The notes beneath the pieces are model-generated. The model ran no database searches. It worked only from the letters and a program-made list of their open reading frames with translations, and was not told the origin of the DNA. A DNA stretch of 64,000 nt from Protea cynaroides (taxonomy: Eukaryota > Streptophyta > Magnoliopsida > Proteales > Proteaceae): assembly GCA_028583415.1 (NCBI GenBank), contig CM053266.1, positions 83,210,149-83,274,148 on the forward strand, read 5' to 3'. Position 1 is the first letter of the stretch, and every line of letters starts with the position of its first letter. Below are positions 1 through 12,110 of this stretch, piece after piece. The translations under genes were made by a program, and so were the position numbers.

Positions 1-2257
1 CACCAATACAGTCTTCTTAAATCATGGTACATTTTGGTACTTCCTGGGTGTACCGAATATGGAGTGTAATTAGCTTTAGTCATAACTCGATCTCTGATAT
101 TGCAGTCTTCACTCTCAGGTATACATAACCGTCCACGATACCTGAGTACCTTGTCTGAATCCAAGGTAAAGTCAGGATTGCTCGTACCCTTCTCTAGGTC
201 TTCTTGCACTGTCTTGAGATGTGGATCCTGTAGGATTGCTACCTTGACTTCATCAACTAGATCCGGTAAGATCTTCAAAGCTGCGAACATCATGGTGAAC
301 TTATGAATTAAGCCTTGCTCGACTGGATCTTCTGCCGTCTCTATTATATACTCTTCATCGCCTTTAATTGAAATTGAGGCTGCAACACATAATGCGGCAT
401 TTGTACTTGGTCCTGCCTCAAGTTTTGATGCCCACTTCCTACTTAAGGCGTCAGCCACAACATTTGCTTTACCCGGATGGTACTGGATGTCACAGTCATA
501 ATCTTTTAATAACTCCAGCCATCTCCTTTGTCTCGTATTCAGATCCTTCTGAGTGAAAAGATAAGTTAAGCTCTTGTGATCTGACTTAATCTGAAACTTT
601 TTACCGTACAAGTAGTGTCTCCAAGTCTTGATTGAGTGTATAACCGCTGCTAACTCCAAATCATGCGTAGGATAGTTCTTCTCATGCTCTTTTAACTGTC
701 TTGATGCGTAAGCAATCACCTGTTCTCCTTGCATCAATACACCCCCAATACCCAACCCTGAAGCATCCGTATATAAGGTAAATGGTACGCTTGGTTCTGG
801 AATGGTCAAGATAGGTGCAAAGACTAGTCGTGACTTCAAAGTCTGAAAGCACTTCTCGCACTCATCTGTCCATATGAATTTCTCCCCCTTCTTGGTTAAT
901 CTGGTGAGTGGAACAACGATTCCTGGAGTAATCCTCCACGAATCTTCTATAATAACCAGCCAACCCAAGGAAGCTACGAATCTCCGCAACAGATTTTGGT
1001 GCTTCCCATCCTACTATAGCAGCTATCTTACTTGGATCAACCTTGATACCGTCTGCAGATACTACATGGCCCAAGAAAGCCACTTCCTTCAGCCAAAACT
1101 CACACTTCTTGAACTTAGCATAAAGTTTCTCCGTTCTCAGCCATTGTAGGACTGCTCTTAAGTGTGTTGCATGAGTCTCTCTGTCCTTTGAGTAGACCAA
1201 TATGTCATCGATGAATACGATGACCAAAGTGTCCAACATGTCATGAAACACTCGGTTCATCAGTTCCATGAACGACGCTGGGGCATTGGTCAACCCGAAC
1301 GACATAACTAGAAACTCATAATGTCCATACCTTGCCCTGAAAGCAGTCTTCGGAATATCTCCGACCTTGATCTTCAGTTGGTGATACCCTGATTGGAGGT
1401 CAATCTTCGAGAAAACCTTTGCACCCTACAATTGATCGAATAGATCATCGATTCTAGACAAAGGATACCGATTCTTGATCATTAATTTGTTAAGCTCACG
1501 GTAGTCGATACACAGTCGTACACTTTCGTCTTTCTTCTTGACAAATAATACCAGTGCTCCCCAAGGCGATATGCTAGGTCGTATGAAACCCTTATCTAAC
1601 AATTCTTGTAATTGGGTCTTCAACTCCTTTAACTCGGTAGGGGCCATCCTATACGGTTCTTTAGACACCGGCGCCGAACCTGGCATAAGGTCTATTACAA
1701 ATTATGTAGCCCTGTCTTATGGTAGACCTGGGAGATCCTCTGAAAATACATCTGGAAACTCTCGCACCACATTAGATCTTCCATCTTTGGCACCTCAGCA
1801 GTGATGTCGACTACAGACACTAAATACCCCACTCCCTCCTTCTCTAAGCATCTCTTAGCTTTTAGGGCGGAGAGGATCAGCTTCCGCTTCCTAGGTAACT
1901 TGGTCCCAGTGAGGCTAAACTCCTTTCCCTTTTTATATGTAAGCACAAGCTTCCTTTCACCACATAATAGGCTAGCTGAATAATGGCCTAGCCAGTCCAT
2001 TCCCAAGATGACATCAAAGTCTACCATCTCGAGTTTTACCAGATTTGCTTCTAAGTCTCGACCCTCAATACAAACTGTATACGGCCCATAATATTCAGTC
2101 AAAGCCACCTCGACTCCTAACGGAGATAACTATCAAGTTGGGGTTCAAGTGCTTGATCGGTAATTCCATTCGCTTCCCAAAGACAATAGAAACAAAGGAG
2201 TGTGTGGCCCCAGAGTCAAAGAGTACTCTGGCAGGTATACCAGCTACATTTACAATT
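1..2257 (-). pseudogene. pol: Element A pol: protease, RT, RNase H, start of integrase
   Basis: Read on the minus strand, this begins with an aspartic protease whose DSG triad (LFDSGATHSF) lies near 2211-2222 and a downstream FDVILGMDWL block. Reverse transcriptase follows at 1686-862, with VRLCIDYRELN, SFGLTNAPASF and the catalytic FIDDILVYS. RNase H (TDASGLGIG) lies near 790-640. The integrase zinc-finger region (VHPGSTKMYHDL) reaches the window edge. Defects are a frameshift between protease and RT near 1690, an in-frame TAG at 1426-1428 where relatives have CAG, and a frameshift near 865. The integrase core is outside the window. Confidence 0.9.
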
Positions 2258-2338
2258 CTTAAATTTTATTGTCCCTTAGTTCTACATGCTCGTACACACA
2301 ATGAAATAATAAGCTAAATAGTAAGGGTAGAGTCATAC
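2258..2338 (-). other. Decayed gag-protease intron of element A
   Basis: An 81-bp segment between the gag zinc knuckle and the protease. It aligns with the better preserved 83-bp intron of element B. On the minus strand the donor GTATG is kept after an exon base changed from G to A, and the acceptor reads TTTAAG instead of TTTCAG with one base lost after it. Without removal, gag ends a few dozen codons past the donor. Assigned by comparison with B and D. Confidence 0.55.
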
Positions 2339-3620
2339 TAGTGACCACATCAGGTGATGCGGCTGCCTCTTCGGTGGTGACAGCAAATACTTTTTCTTGC
2401 TGTGGAGGTTGCTTCTTATTTAGAGTGCAGTTCCTTGCAACATGATCCAGTTGCTGGCAGTTATAGCATTTAATATTCTGGTTGTGTCCAACGAACTGTG
2501 GCACAGGTGGTGTCGTATTGTTCCTTGCAGGCACTGTAGCGGACTGAGCCCTGTATGGGCGAAAAGGTCTATTGTTACCGCCACCTGACATCTCAGTAGC
2601 AGGTTTCTTCACTCCCCTGTTCTGTGTAAAGAAGCTGTCCCTCTGACTGGATTTTATCACTCTCGCAACCTGTACAGCCTCATTATAAATTTTCTTGTCC
2701 AGGCCCAATATATGCTCTCTGATGCTTCCACGCAGTCCCATGGTGAACCTACGTGTCTTGGTCTCTTCCTCTTGCATACTTGCCAGTGCGAAGAAAAATA
2801 AATCTTCGTACCTCTGCTGGTAGGCATCCACAGTCGATTGAGACTGCTGCAGATTAAGGAATTCTTTTACCATCTGATCTCTGAAACTCTTCGAGAAATA
2901 TTTATCGAAGAAGGCTACCTTGAACACTGCCCAATCCACCTGTGTATGCTTTGTCTCCAGATATGCCCGTGTAGAATTCCACCAATCATTCGCATCTTCC
3001 TTTAGCATATGAGTGGCAAACAGAGCATTCTCATCCTCTGTACAAGTCATCAGGCAGAAATTCTTCTCTATTTCTGCAACCCACTGTGCTGGCCACAATG
3101 GTTTCCCTGTCTTACCTGTAAATGAAGAAGGCTTTAACTTTAAGAATCTGTCCACCGCCCGACTGATATCGTGCTGCCCCTGTGTATTCATCCCGTACCG
3201 TGGTGGTGGATACGGATAGGCTCCCTGATAAGCAGAAGACGATGGAAACTGGTGCGGTGGTTGTACATTCTGTGCTTGGCCCATCGGCCCTAGTCTACCA
3301 TGCGTCGGCTGTGTAGTATTATTCCCTCCAGACTCAGGTGTACCTTCAGTGGAAACATGACCCGGTGGCCTGAATATCTTTAACATCTCGCTCAAGAATT
3401 CTTTCTGCTGAGCTTCCATTTGATATACCAGATTGGTCACAATTGTCTTAGAGTTCGTGTGAGGAGGGCCATGCAAATTTGTCAGAGCCCTAGGAACCTA
3501 CTCTTCCACAACTACCGGGTTTGGCCCTCCAACGTAGCCTGGTTCTACATGTTCTTCTTCATCCTGGCACACCCTAGAATGGTGACGCTTTCGGCCCCTA
3601 CGACCGTTTCCGCCTACCAT
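2339..3620 (-). pseudogene. gag: Element A gag (nucleocapsid and capsid)
   Basis: Structural polyprotein of the virus-like particle. The expected start is the ATG at 3620, matching the intact start of B. A TAG at 3498-3500 replaces the CAG of B, so the long open frame only begins at about 3476. The capsid region holds the retrotransposon gag signature (PAQWVAEIEKNF, then DANDWWNSTRAYL), and a CCHC zinc knuckle (CYNCQQLDHVARNC) lies near 2430-2470. The N-terminal half is rich in Pro, Gln and Tyr. It runs opposite to the antisense gene at 4204-5469, and the region between them is shortened (see findings). Confidence 0.88.
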
Positions 3621-3758
3621 CTCAGACTATTCTGTTTGGATTTTTCTCTTCTTATTTTCTCCGGTGGCGTTTCTCCTCTGGCTTCTGAGTTGCTACAATC
3701 CGATCGCTCATTGTAGGAGTTGTTTTCTTCTGATCCAAACTCAGTACCTCGTCTCCAG

Positions 3759-4198
3759 GTAAGCCTCTTCCCTCTCTATCAAATTTTCACCAAATTTTCA
3801 TATCGTCTTTACCCAAAATTATTAATTATTCTTTGATTAGAAGATTATAACCGTAGGAACTTCTTTCCTTCGTCTTAGAAAGGGTTTAGAGACCCCCAAG
3901 AGCAAAAGGCCTCAACCAATTTGGACTTCCACCGAGTGGTTTTTGTAAAAATTGAATTTTTCTAGTTTTTAACCTAAGTTTTGTAAAAATTTCGAATTTT
4001 TTTGAATTTTTCTTAATTTCTCAAATCTTTTGCTTGAATTGCATATGATTGGTTTGCTTGAAGAGTGCGGGGGTTACGCATGTCCTCCTCCCCAAGTTTT
4101 GGGTGAGTTCGAGGCTTTTTCCAAATTTATTGTCGTTATGCTGTCGAATTTTTGAAAATTCTTAACGTTTTTCTTCTTGTTTTCTTTTTGTTTTGCAG
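3759..4198 (+). other. 5'UTR intron of element A's antisense gene
   Basis: A predicted 440-bp intron with donor CAG/GTAAGC at 3758/3759 and acceptor TTTTGTTTTGCAG ending at 4198, five bases before the ATG at 4204. It is AT-rich and aligns along its length with the 438-bp intron of element B. The same position and nearly the same length (441 bp) recur in the more distant element D. Splicing is predicted from consensus sites only. Confidence 0.7.
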
Positions 4199-4203
4199 TT
4201 TAA

Positions 4204-5469
4204 ATGGCTCCCCGAAGAGGTCTTGGCAAGCGTTCCTATGGCTTGGGCATGCGTGCTCCTCATCCACCAGTTCCACAGCTCGATGAGCGGTGGTTCCGTT
4301 CCGAGGCGGCACAAGCCCGCTTCCCTTGGTTCGATAGTAAGAATATAGAATCTGGCCGGCGTGTCAACTTGGAGCAGCTGCACATGTTTGATGTGCAAGC
4401 GGCTTTCGACAGGCTTGGGTGGGTGCCTGTCATCACCTACACTGAGACCACTCGCCCCAACCTGGTCAAACACTTTTATGCTAACCTGGAGCTTCATGGG
4501 GACGTCAATGATCCTAATCAGGGTAGGGACTTGTGCATCACCAACTTTGTCAAGGGCGTCCATATTTCCTTTGATACTCATCAGCTGGCTGACCTGCTGG
4601 GGGTCCCCAATGATGGAGATTTAGTATACTGCCCTCCAAAAGTGAACGGCTATCTGAGCATGGATCTACGCCGAGAGATAGCGGAGCAGATACTCAATCC
4701 CAGGGCTCCTATGAAGGCGGCTAGCTTGAGACCTGCACCTCGGGTATACAGTCGCATTATCCAGCACAACATCGTGCCCTAGAGCGGTCACTACAGTGAG
4801 TTGTCCCAGCTCACTCGGTATATTACCTACTGTGTCTGCACCGGGGAGCGGGTCCCTCTCCCCTACCTCATCATTCGGACTATGCATCAGGCGACTCTGG
4901 CCGATCAGGCCAGTAACCTCCCATATGGCCGTCTCATCACCACTGTTCTACGGCGCCTATGAGTGAGCATGAGGGGCGAGGTGGCTGTTGAGGATACCAT
5001 GACCTCCGACATCGACTGGGATGCCATCCTTAGGATGCAAATGGACTCCCTGCCTGTTAGTGATGATGAGATGGAGGCTCGCCCTCGCCCACTCAGGAGG
5101 GTAGCAGCCGCAGCAGCAGCAGCAGCCAATGCGGCACATGCAGCAGAGGCTGAGAGTGATGATGGGAATAGCGATGATAGGGCGGAGGATGTACCAGTAC
5201 CAAATCCACAGCCTATTCCTGCAGGACCACAGCCTACACCTACAGCAGGACCGTCTCATCTCCCTTCGGACCCTGTGTTGAGCATGTTCACGGAGATCAG
5301 GGACACCCAGAGAGGCATCCTAGATTCTCAGCGAGAGATGGATCAGGAGTTGGGACGTCTAACTCGTAGCCTACGGGTCACACAGGACCAGGTGCACTAG
5401 CTTACGGTCGCTTACGAGCAAGATTATGACATAGTGGACCCTATTCCTCCTAGGCCCCCCACCCCATGA
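4204..5469 (+). pseudogene. Antisense extra gene of element A (plant transposon-protein domain)
   Basis: One continuous frame of 422 codons, opposite to gag-pol. The N-terminal ~210 residues resemble the 'putative plant transposon protein' domain (PF20167 as I recall it). Landmarks are NLVKHFYANL, FVKGVHISF and a SGHYSELSQLT block. A linker with DDE clusters and a run of alanines from GCA repeats (near 5105-5140) follows, then a helical C-terminus (MFTEIRDTQR...RVTQDQV). Stops interrupt the frame at 4780-4782 (TAG for CAG), 4960-4962 (TGA for GGA) and 5398-5400 (TAG for TGG). There is no frameshift against element B. Function unknown; a role in element regulation is inferred from context. Confidence 0.85.
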
Positions 5470-5785
5470 TTGTCCTTTTATTTTGTCTCTCTTGACATGT
5501 TTATATAACAGGATAACTATCCGATTTGTGGACTGTACCCTATAGTACTATTACATTTGATACTCTATTTTCTGTTTAATGGAAGTTTTATGGTTTTTCT
5601 AACTAGTGCATGAGTATCATTAAATTCCATATTTAATATAGTATATTATGCTCTTTCTTAATCAGTCCCAGGTATCAAACAATGCTTAGGGTGTGTTTGT
5701 ATTAAGATTTTTTTTTTTAAATTTTTCCTAACTCAGTTCATCGACTTAGTTAAGTGCAACATGGTTTGTTCGACAGAGCCCAAGC
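5470..5785. other. Leader spacer of element A between antisense gene and PBS
   Basis: An AT-rich stretch after the antisense gene's stop. It would serve as that gene's 3' region and, on the other strand, as the first part of the retroelement leader. It carries a segment (GAACTGAGTTAGGA on the minus strand) conserved near the PBS in elements B and D. No coding potential seen. Confidence 0.6.
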
Positions 5786-5797
5786 GCTCTGATACCA
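5786..5797 (-). other. Primer binding site of element A (initiator tRNA-Met)
   Basis: On the minus strand this reads TGGTATCAGAGC, the standard plant initiator-Met primer binding site. It lies three bases from the LTR edge at 5801, which fixes both the LTR boundary and the element's direction. Confidence 0.95.
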
Positions 5798-5800
5798 AGT

Positions 5801-7238
5801 TGTGACACCCCAATTCTGAACCAACCAGAATGGTGTGAGTGAACTGTCACTGAACCAATGGTTCACACCAGGATCTCAAATAGACCGTGTCCACTAATAC
5901 AAACCATTGCACATAACCACAATCAGAATATAAATAATACAACGAAAGTCTTTAAATAAATGAACTGAGTATCTATTGATAAATTTAAATAACATAATCA
6001 ATTATCCAAATTTCCAAACATAAAATATAATATCCTTTACATCCACTTAATCCAACTAAAAATAACTGAAAATAAATAGAAGTCAATTAAAGGTACAAGC
6101 AGAAAGAACACTCGCATGAAGCGTCATGCTCATCCTCTACTGCCTGTACGTCCAAGGCAGCAACGCCACCATACGTCAGAGCGCTCATATAGTCGTCCAC
6201 CGTGTAGCCTGCATCAACATCTAAAAACAATGTACGTACAAAGGGTGAGCTCACAACTTAGCTCAGTAAGACAATCAGACAGTTTCACAATATTATGCAT
6301 GAGTAACAATCATTTTATGCTGTGGTCTGGTTTAAGTTTGCAATGTGCTATAGAAAGGTTTGGTGGCCCCCGCACCTCTATACACGAATGTGTGGCACCG
6401 CACAGTAGATCACACTACCACCGACCCACATGCACCCATCATGGGATAGAGATAGAGCTAAGGTATACCCGCACCTCCCCTAATACTCCACCCATACCAG
6501 TACCTAAGCCCCTACTGGCCAAGGCTTGCAAACTGGGCTCGCAACTAACCAATCCTATATGTCATCAATGTAGGCTCTATCCCAACACAGCCGTCTATGG
6601 CATAGAGATAAAGCTAGAGCGTACAGGCCGGGCTGGAGACCACAATACCTCACCTCCCCCTGATATCCTATCTGCAACTAGCACACTAGGATAGAACAAT
6701 ACGCAGGTAGACCCTATCCCAACATAACTCCCTATGGTATAGAGATAGAGCTAAAGCATCGTGGCCAGGCCAGCGTCAACATCGGAGACCACAGTGTCAC
6801 ATCATCCGGGCTAGGTCAACAACATCGGAGACCACCGTGCCACGACCTTCCCCTGATACCCCACCCATACCAAGCATGTTAAAATAGAATACTGTAAAAG
6901 GTGGCAGAGTGAGGAATGATCCCAGGCCCCATACCATTCCCACTCCACACTCCAACAAAAACAACCACATGCCTAACAATCACATCCTATCGTATGGAAT
7001 ATGCATGAACAATAATAATAACTGGAAATAAAGATGGCATGTGAATATGCACAAACATCACATCATATATTCAGAGTCATTAACAAAGATTTACTGTCCA
7101 TTAATTATTAGGGTTTAGGTCAGATCCCCTTACCTGACGCTCGTTTGATAGCTCGCTCCACGTTGCAAGATCCAAACGTGCTATCAGAGAGTCCTACATT
7201 ATATTAGGGTTCAATTAGAATAGTTCTTAGGGTTTCAC
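5801..7238 (-). repeat. 5' LTR of element A, 3' portion (R/U5 side)
   Basis: This is the downstream part of A's LTR; the upstream part continues at 19957 beyond element B. It aligns along its length with B's LTRs. It contains the shared core seen in every chromovirus LTR here: the words CAGTTTGCAAGCCC and GCTCTATCTCTAT, and a block ending near the GTGAGCTCAC signal around 6245. The copy of TTCAC at 7234-7238 is the target site of B. Confidence 0.93.
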
Positions 7239-9582
7239 TGTCACACCCCAATTCTGAACCAACCAGAATGGTGTGAGTGAACCGTTATTGAACCAACGGT
7301 TCACACCAGGATCTCGTATAGGCCGTGTCCACTCATATAAACCATTGCACATAACCACAATCAGAATATAATAAATACAATGGAAGTCTTTAAATTAAAT
7401 GAACTGAGAATCTATTAATAAATGTAAATAAAATATCCAATTATTCGAATTCAAAGATAAAATATAATATCATTACATCTCTTTAATCCAACTAAAAATA
7501 ATGAAAATAAATCAAAATCCGTTCAAAGGTACACGTAGAAAGGGCACTCGCATGAAGCGTCATGCTCGTCCTTTCCTGCCTGTACACCCAAAGCAGCAAC
7601 ATCACCATACGCCGGAGCATTCACATAGTCGTCCACTGTGTGACCTTCATCAACATCTAAAAACATGTATATATACAAAGGGTGAGCTCACAACTTAGCT
7701 CAGTAAAACAATCAGACAGTTTCACAATATTATGCATGAGTAACAATCATTTTATGCTGTGGTCTGGTTCAAGTTTACAATGTGCTATAGAAAGGTTTGG
7801 TGGCCCCCGCACCTCTATACACGAGTGTATGGCACCTCATGGATCACACCCCCATCGGCCCACATGCACCCATAATGGAATAGAGATAGAGCTAAGATAT
7901 CCCCGTACCTCCCCTGATGCTCTACCCATACCAGTACCTAAGCCCCTACTGGCCAGGGCTTGCAAACTGGGCTCGCAATTAACCAATCCTATATGTCATC
8001 AATGTATGCTCTATCCCAGCACATCCGTCTACGGCATAGAGATAGAGCTCAGGCATTCTCGTACCTCCCCTAATACCCTATCCGTAACTAACCCACTAGG
8101 ATAGAACAATACGCAGGTAGACCCTATCCCAACATAACTCCCTACGGTATAGAGATAGAGCTAAAGATCGTGGACAAGCCATCGTCGACCTCAGAGACCA
8201 CATTGCCACATCACCATGGCCAGGCCAGCATTAATATCGGAGACCACCGTACCACGACCTTCCCCTGATGCCCCACCCGTACCAAGCATGTTAAGATAGA
8301 ATACTACAAAAAGTGCCAGTGTGAGGAATGATCCCAGGCCCATGCCCCACTCCACACACCAACGAAAACAATCACATGCCTAACAATCACATCTTATTAA
8401 TGCATGAACAATAACAATAATAACTGAAAGTAAAGGATGGCATGGGAATATGCACAAACATCAATCATATATATCCAGGTTATTAACAACGATTTACTGT
8501 CCATTAATTATTAGGTTTAGGTCAAATTCCCTTACCTGACGCTCATTTGATAGCTTGCTCTACGTCGCAAGATCCAAACGGAAAGTCACAAATCCCACAA
8601 TATTATTAGGGTTTCATTAGTATCCTAATCTTAGGGTTTCACGTTGGTCGGAAACCAACAAGGTTACAAAAATACCCTCACAGAGATGACCGGTTGCATA
8701 TACCGATCGCAGCTCTGTGGGGAAGACTATCGACAGGTATGGTCAGCCGGTCCCCACAAACCAGCCCCCCGGAAGGTACCGGTGGCAATATACCGGTCAC
8801 ACAAGGTGCAACCGGTATAGTCGACCGGTATGTCTCCGGAAGACCATACTTTGGGTTTTTCGACTACCATCGATCATTCTCCATGGATTTTCAGGGTTTC
8901 TCCTATCCATTCTAAGTCTGAGCTTTGAGTTAGAGTTATCTCCAACTCATTCAAGTCTAGTTTCGATGATAATCATCCTAGAACTCGAATCTAGGGTTTG
9001 ATGGCAACTTAGGGTTTAATATCCAATTTAGGGTTTTAGATCAATACCTACTTTGCATGGTATTGATCCCCCCATACAACTATCCTCAAGTCATAGAGTA
9101 AGAAGAATGGTTAAAACACTTACCATCGACTGGCGTAAAGTGAGCGTCGTCGAACGGCAATGGCGGCACCTCCTTCTTCTTCTTAGCTCCTTCTCCTTTC
9201 CAACCTCTTTCTCTTCTCTAGGGTTTGTGAGAGACAATGGAAAGGATTTGAGGAGGTTTAAGGGTGTTTATATAGGGTAGGATTAGGGTTTAGTAACCCT
9301 ATTAGGATTAGGAAAGTCTTAGGATTCGAAATCAAGAAAATGGGACCCACAGAGATCCAATTCCGGATCTCCGTAGTCAGCTGCACAGAGCTGACCGGTC
9401 GATCGATACCAAGACCGGTACCATCGACCAGCCAACATAAAATAATGATTATTTGATCGTCTTTGATCCAATTTCGTACCTGTTTGTCATCCGCTCGTTC
9501 CGTCTGGCTCGGTGATGATCGGAAGACCTACTACGACATGAAACCAAGGTTTAGACCGGGTTTACTGAGTGCGGGTCTTACA
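7239..9582 (-). repeat. 3' LTR of element B
   Basis: Starts TGTAAGACCCG at 9582 and ends in GGTGTCACA at 7239 (minus strand). A TATA-like TATATAAACA lies near 9265-9274. Two clusters of ACCGGTCG/ACCGGTAT-type repeats sit 147-192 bp (9391-9436) and about 733-899 bp (8684-8850) from its start. The distal half holds the shared core block. Confidence 0.95.
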
Positions 9583-9663
9583 ACTCCCCCACCCTTAAAA
9601 GAAATTTCGTCCTAAAATTTGCATGTAAGTCTCACAACTCCCCCACCCTTAAAAGAAATTTCG
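9583..9663 (-). other. Polypurine tract of element B, duplicated
   Basis: On the minus strand a purine block AAGGGTGGGGGAGT abuts the 3' LTR, as expected for the plus-strand primer. A 29-bp segment containing it (9581-9609) is repeated at 9635-9663, a 54-bp tandem duplication that includes an LTR-edge-like GTCTCACA. The copy next to the LTR is the positionally correct PPT. Confidence 0.9.
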
Positions 9664-10040
9664 ACCTCGAAATTTGAACGTACCTTGATTGTCGAAAAGA
9701 TTAGGATACTCCTTCCTCATTGCGCTCTCCTCTTCCCAAGTAATTTCTTCGACATCTTGGCTTTTCCAATGCACTTTCACATAATGAATATCCTTGTTTC
9801 GAAGTTGTTGTACCTTTCGGCTTGAGAGCATCACAGGTACCACCTCAAAGGTTAAGTCTTCAGTCAAGTCTGGAGGATCAACGGTCAAGATGTGCGATGG
9901 GTCACTGACATACTTCTTCAATAATGATACATGGAACACATCATGAACACTTGACATAGATGGTGGCAAAGCCAATTGATATGCTACATTACCACATCTG
10001 GTCAATATCTCGTATGGTCCCACATACATGGGGCATAGCT
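9649..10040 (-). pseudogene. pol: Integrase C-terminus with chromodomain, element B
   Basis: The open C-terminal part of pol. It starts at the GPY/F-like block (MYVGPYEILT), continues through a SVHDVFHVSLLKKYV segment, and ends in a chromodomain-like block (YVKVHWKSQDVEEITWEEE, then MRKEYPNLF). Chromodomains at the integrase end define chromoviruses and are thought to guide integration toward marked chromatin. The frame is cut on its N-terminal side at 10041, where LTR C begins; the integrase core and zinc finger are missing. Confidence 0.9.
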
Positions 10041-12110
10041 TGTAAGACCCGTATTAAACTAATCCGGTCTTATCACCTTGAACCAGGTTTAGCCATCATG
10101 GTTGAGTCAAATGGACCAAGGGCGTAAAGGAGATCATGATCCCAGGTATCAAATCGACCCTAAAACACTCAATTTAAGGGGAGGGTCGCATACCCAGCAA
10201 AGGAGGGTTGGACCCCCCAAGACAGAAAGTCAGACCCTCAGTTTTATAGGGAGGGTCGGACACCTTAGGAACCCTAGGGTCGACGGGATCATCGACCCTC
10301 CCATCGACCCTTAGTTTCCGCCGAAACTGAAATTAGGAAATTTCCTAATTTTTTATTTGGATTCATTCCTAATCTCAAAGGGACTTATTTTAGGATGTTT
10401 ATACTCTATTTAAAGGACGTCCCTAAACCTCTTTCACTCATTTTACAATCCTAATTGAATTGAGTGGAAGAGAAGAGAAGGAAAAGGAGAAGAAGAGAAG
10501 CAAGGAAAAGAAGATAGCAAAAAGGAGAGGAGTTGCAGAGAGGGAGTAATCTTCTCAGGTATGGATACTAATTCCATGAGTTCCTACAGACCTTAGGTTA
10601 GATAATGATGAGAATATGATCTCGGAGAAACCCAAACCATCAACCCATGGTTAGGTTTTCATAGAAAACTATGGGAGATTACATGAAAGCTATCTAGGTG
10701 GATGATTCATGGTTCTAGACCATGGAATGAATGTTAAATGGACTATAGGGGAAAGCCATAGGACCCCAAACATGAAGGATGGACTAAAAGGAGGGAAATT
10801 GACCAAAATCCACCGAGGGTTGCACAGAGGGTCGATGACCATCCGACCCCATGTGATCCTGAGGATCGACCCTCAGTGTTCGGGAAGTCCAGATTAGGGA
10901 GGGTTGCACCCAGGGTCGATCATGATTCCGACCCTACCTCCGACCCTCAGTTAACAGAATGGTTTTTAAATTTTGAATAAATTCTAATTAAATTTTATCG
11001 GTTTTGTTAGGTCTTCTAGCAATATAATAACATTATAAAAGTGATTCTAAAGCTTGGAAGAGTATCTATTAGCAAGCAAAGGTGAGAGAACAAGACCTAA
11101 ACTAACTGGTTAATAATAAACTATTTTACTTATTGAGTCCAATGCCATATTGATTCTATGCGTGTATGCTTGTGTGTGCATTCAACATGCCATCCAATAT
11201 TTTTATTAATTGTTCATGCATATTTACTTTACTATTTATAACATGATGATGATGATGATGATGATAGGAATAGGCATGTGAATGTTTGTGTTTGGCCAGT
11301 GTATATGGTGAGGGTAGGGATGGTATCAACAGGTACAACCATGACCGTTCTTCATGGGGTGTATATTGTGCCATGGTCTACTCAAGTCATGTCCACTGAT
11401 GTCATCATTTCGCCATTACCTTAGCGGAACTATTATGTCATAGAGCATCAGGGGAGGTGGTCTCGGTCCTTGTAGTCTCAGACTCTACCGGGGGGGCTTA
11501 GCTCTATCTCTATGGATGTTCTGAGGGATGCTGGGGTGAGGCCTTGGATACACATTGTTTGGCATTAGGATTGGTTAGTTGCGAGCCCAGTTTGCAACCC
11601 TAGCCAACAGGGGTTTATTTGTTGGTATGGTATCAACCGGTACAGCCATGCCATTTTCATGGGGTGTATATTGTGCCATTTTGGGTGCTGTGGGCGATAG
11701 TGCATGAGTCATTGGGCGTATCTACACACTTATGTATAGAGGTGCGGCGGCCACCTATCCTTTCTATAGCACATTATAAACTTTAAACCAGACCAAAGAT
11801 ATAAATTGATTGCATGCATATGTATTGTTGCATTGTTTTGTTTGCTCACTGAGCCATGATGTGTGCTCACCCTTCAACGTCGAATATTTTTAGTTGATGA
11901 TGCAGGTTTAACCATTGAAGATTATATAAATGCTCCATAGTACGGGAACGTTGCAGCGATGGTAGATGATGATGAAGTGGATACACATGACATCTCTTGC
12001 GAGTGCAACTCATGTGTATTCGATTAGATTTTTAGTTTTATTTATTTGGATTATTAAGGACATGTTTTTGATATTTATTTATTTATGTCTTAGTTGATAC
12101 AGAATAATAG
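10041..12110 (+). mobile_element. Element C: truncated chromovirus LTR inside B's integrase
   Basis: Begins exactly at an LTR start (TGTAAGACCCG) and aligns with D's LTRs to about 12110, lacking roughly the last 210 bp. B's RNase H sequence resumes at 12111. About 1.4-1.5 kb of integrase coding, judged against D, is missing, so an insertion was followed by one deletion spanning its interior and the neighbouring host DNA. Motif clusters of GAGGGTCG type lie at 10153-10313 and 10810-10963. A TATA-like TATTTAAAG lies near 10405, and an ATG microsatellite near 11240-11265. Confidence 0.88.

Noticed and set aside
6116..8104. Several 65-190 codon open frames inside the LTRs (for example 6116-6694, 7682-8104, 18127-18471)
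   Set aside because: They recur because the LTRs are copies of one another. They hold no domain, have no conserved start, and fall on the strand opposite to LTR transcription.
11240..11265. ATG/CAT trinucleotide runs (also near 46184-46201 and 49797-49811) as possible CRISPR or regulatory arrays
   Set aside because: Simple microsatellites at the same homologous site of several LTRs.
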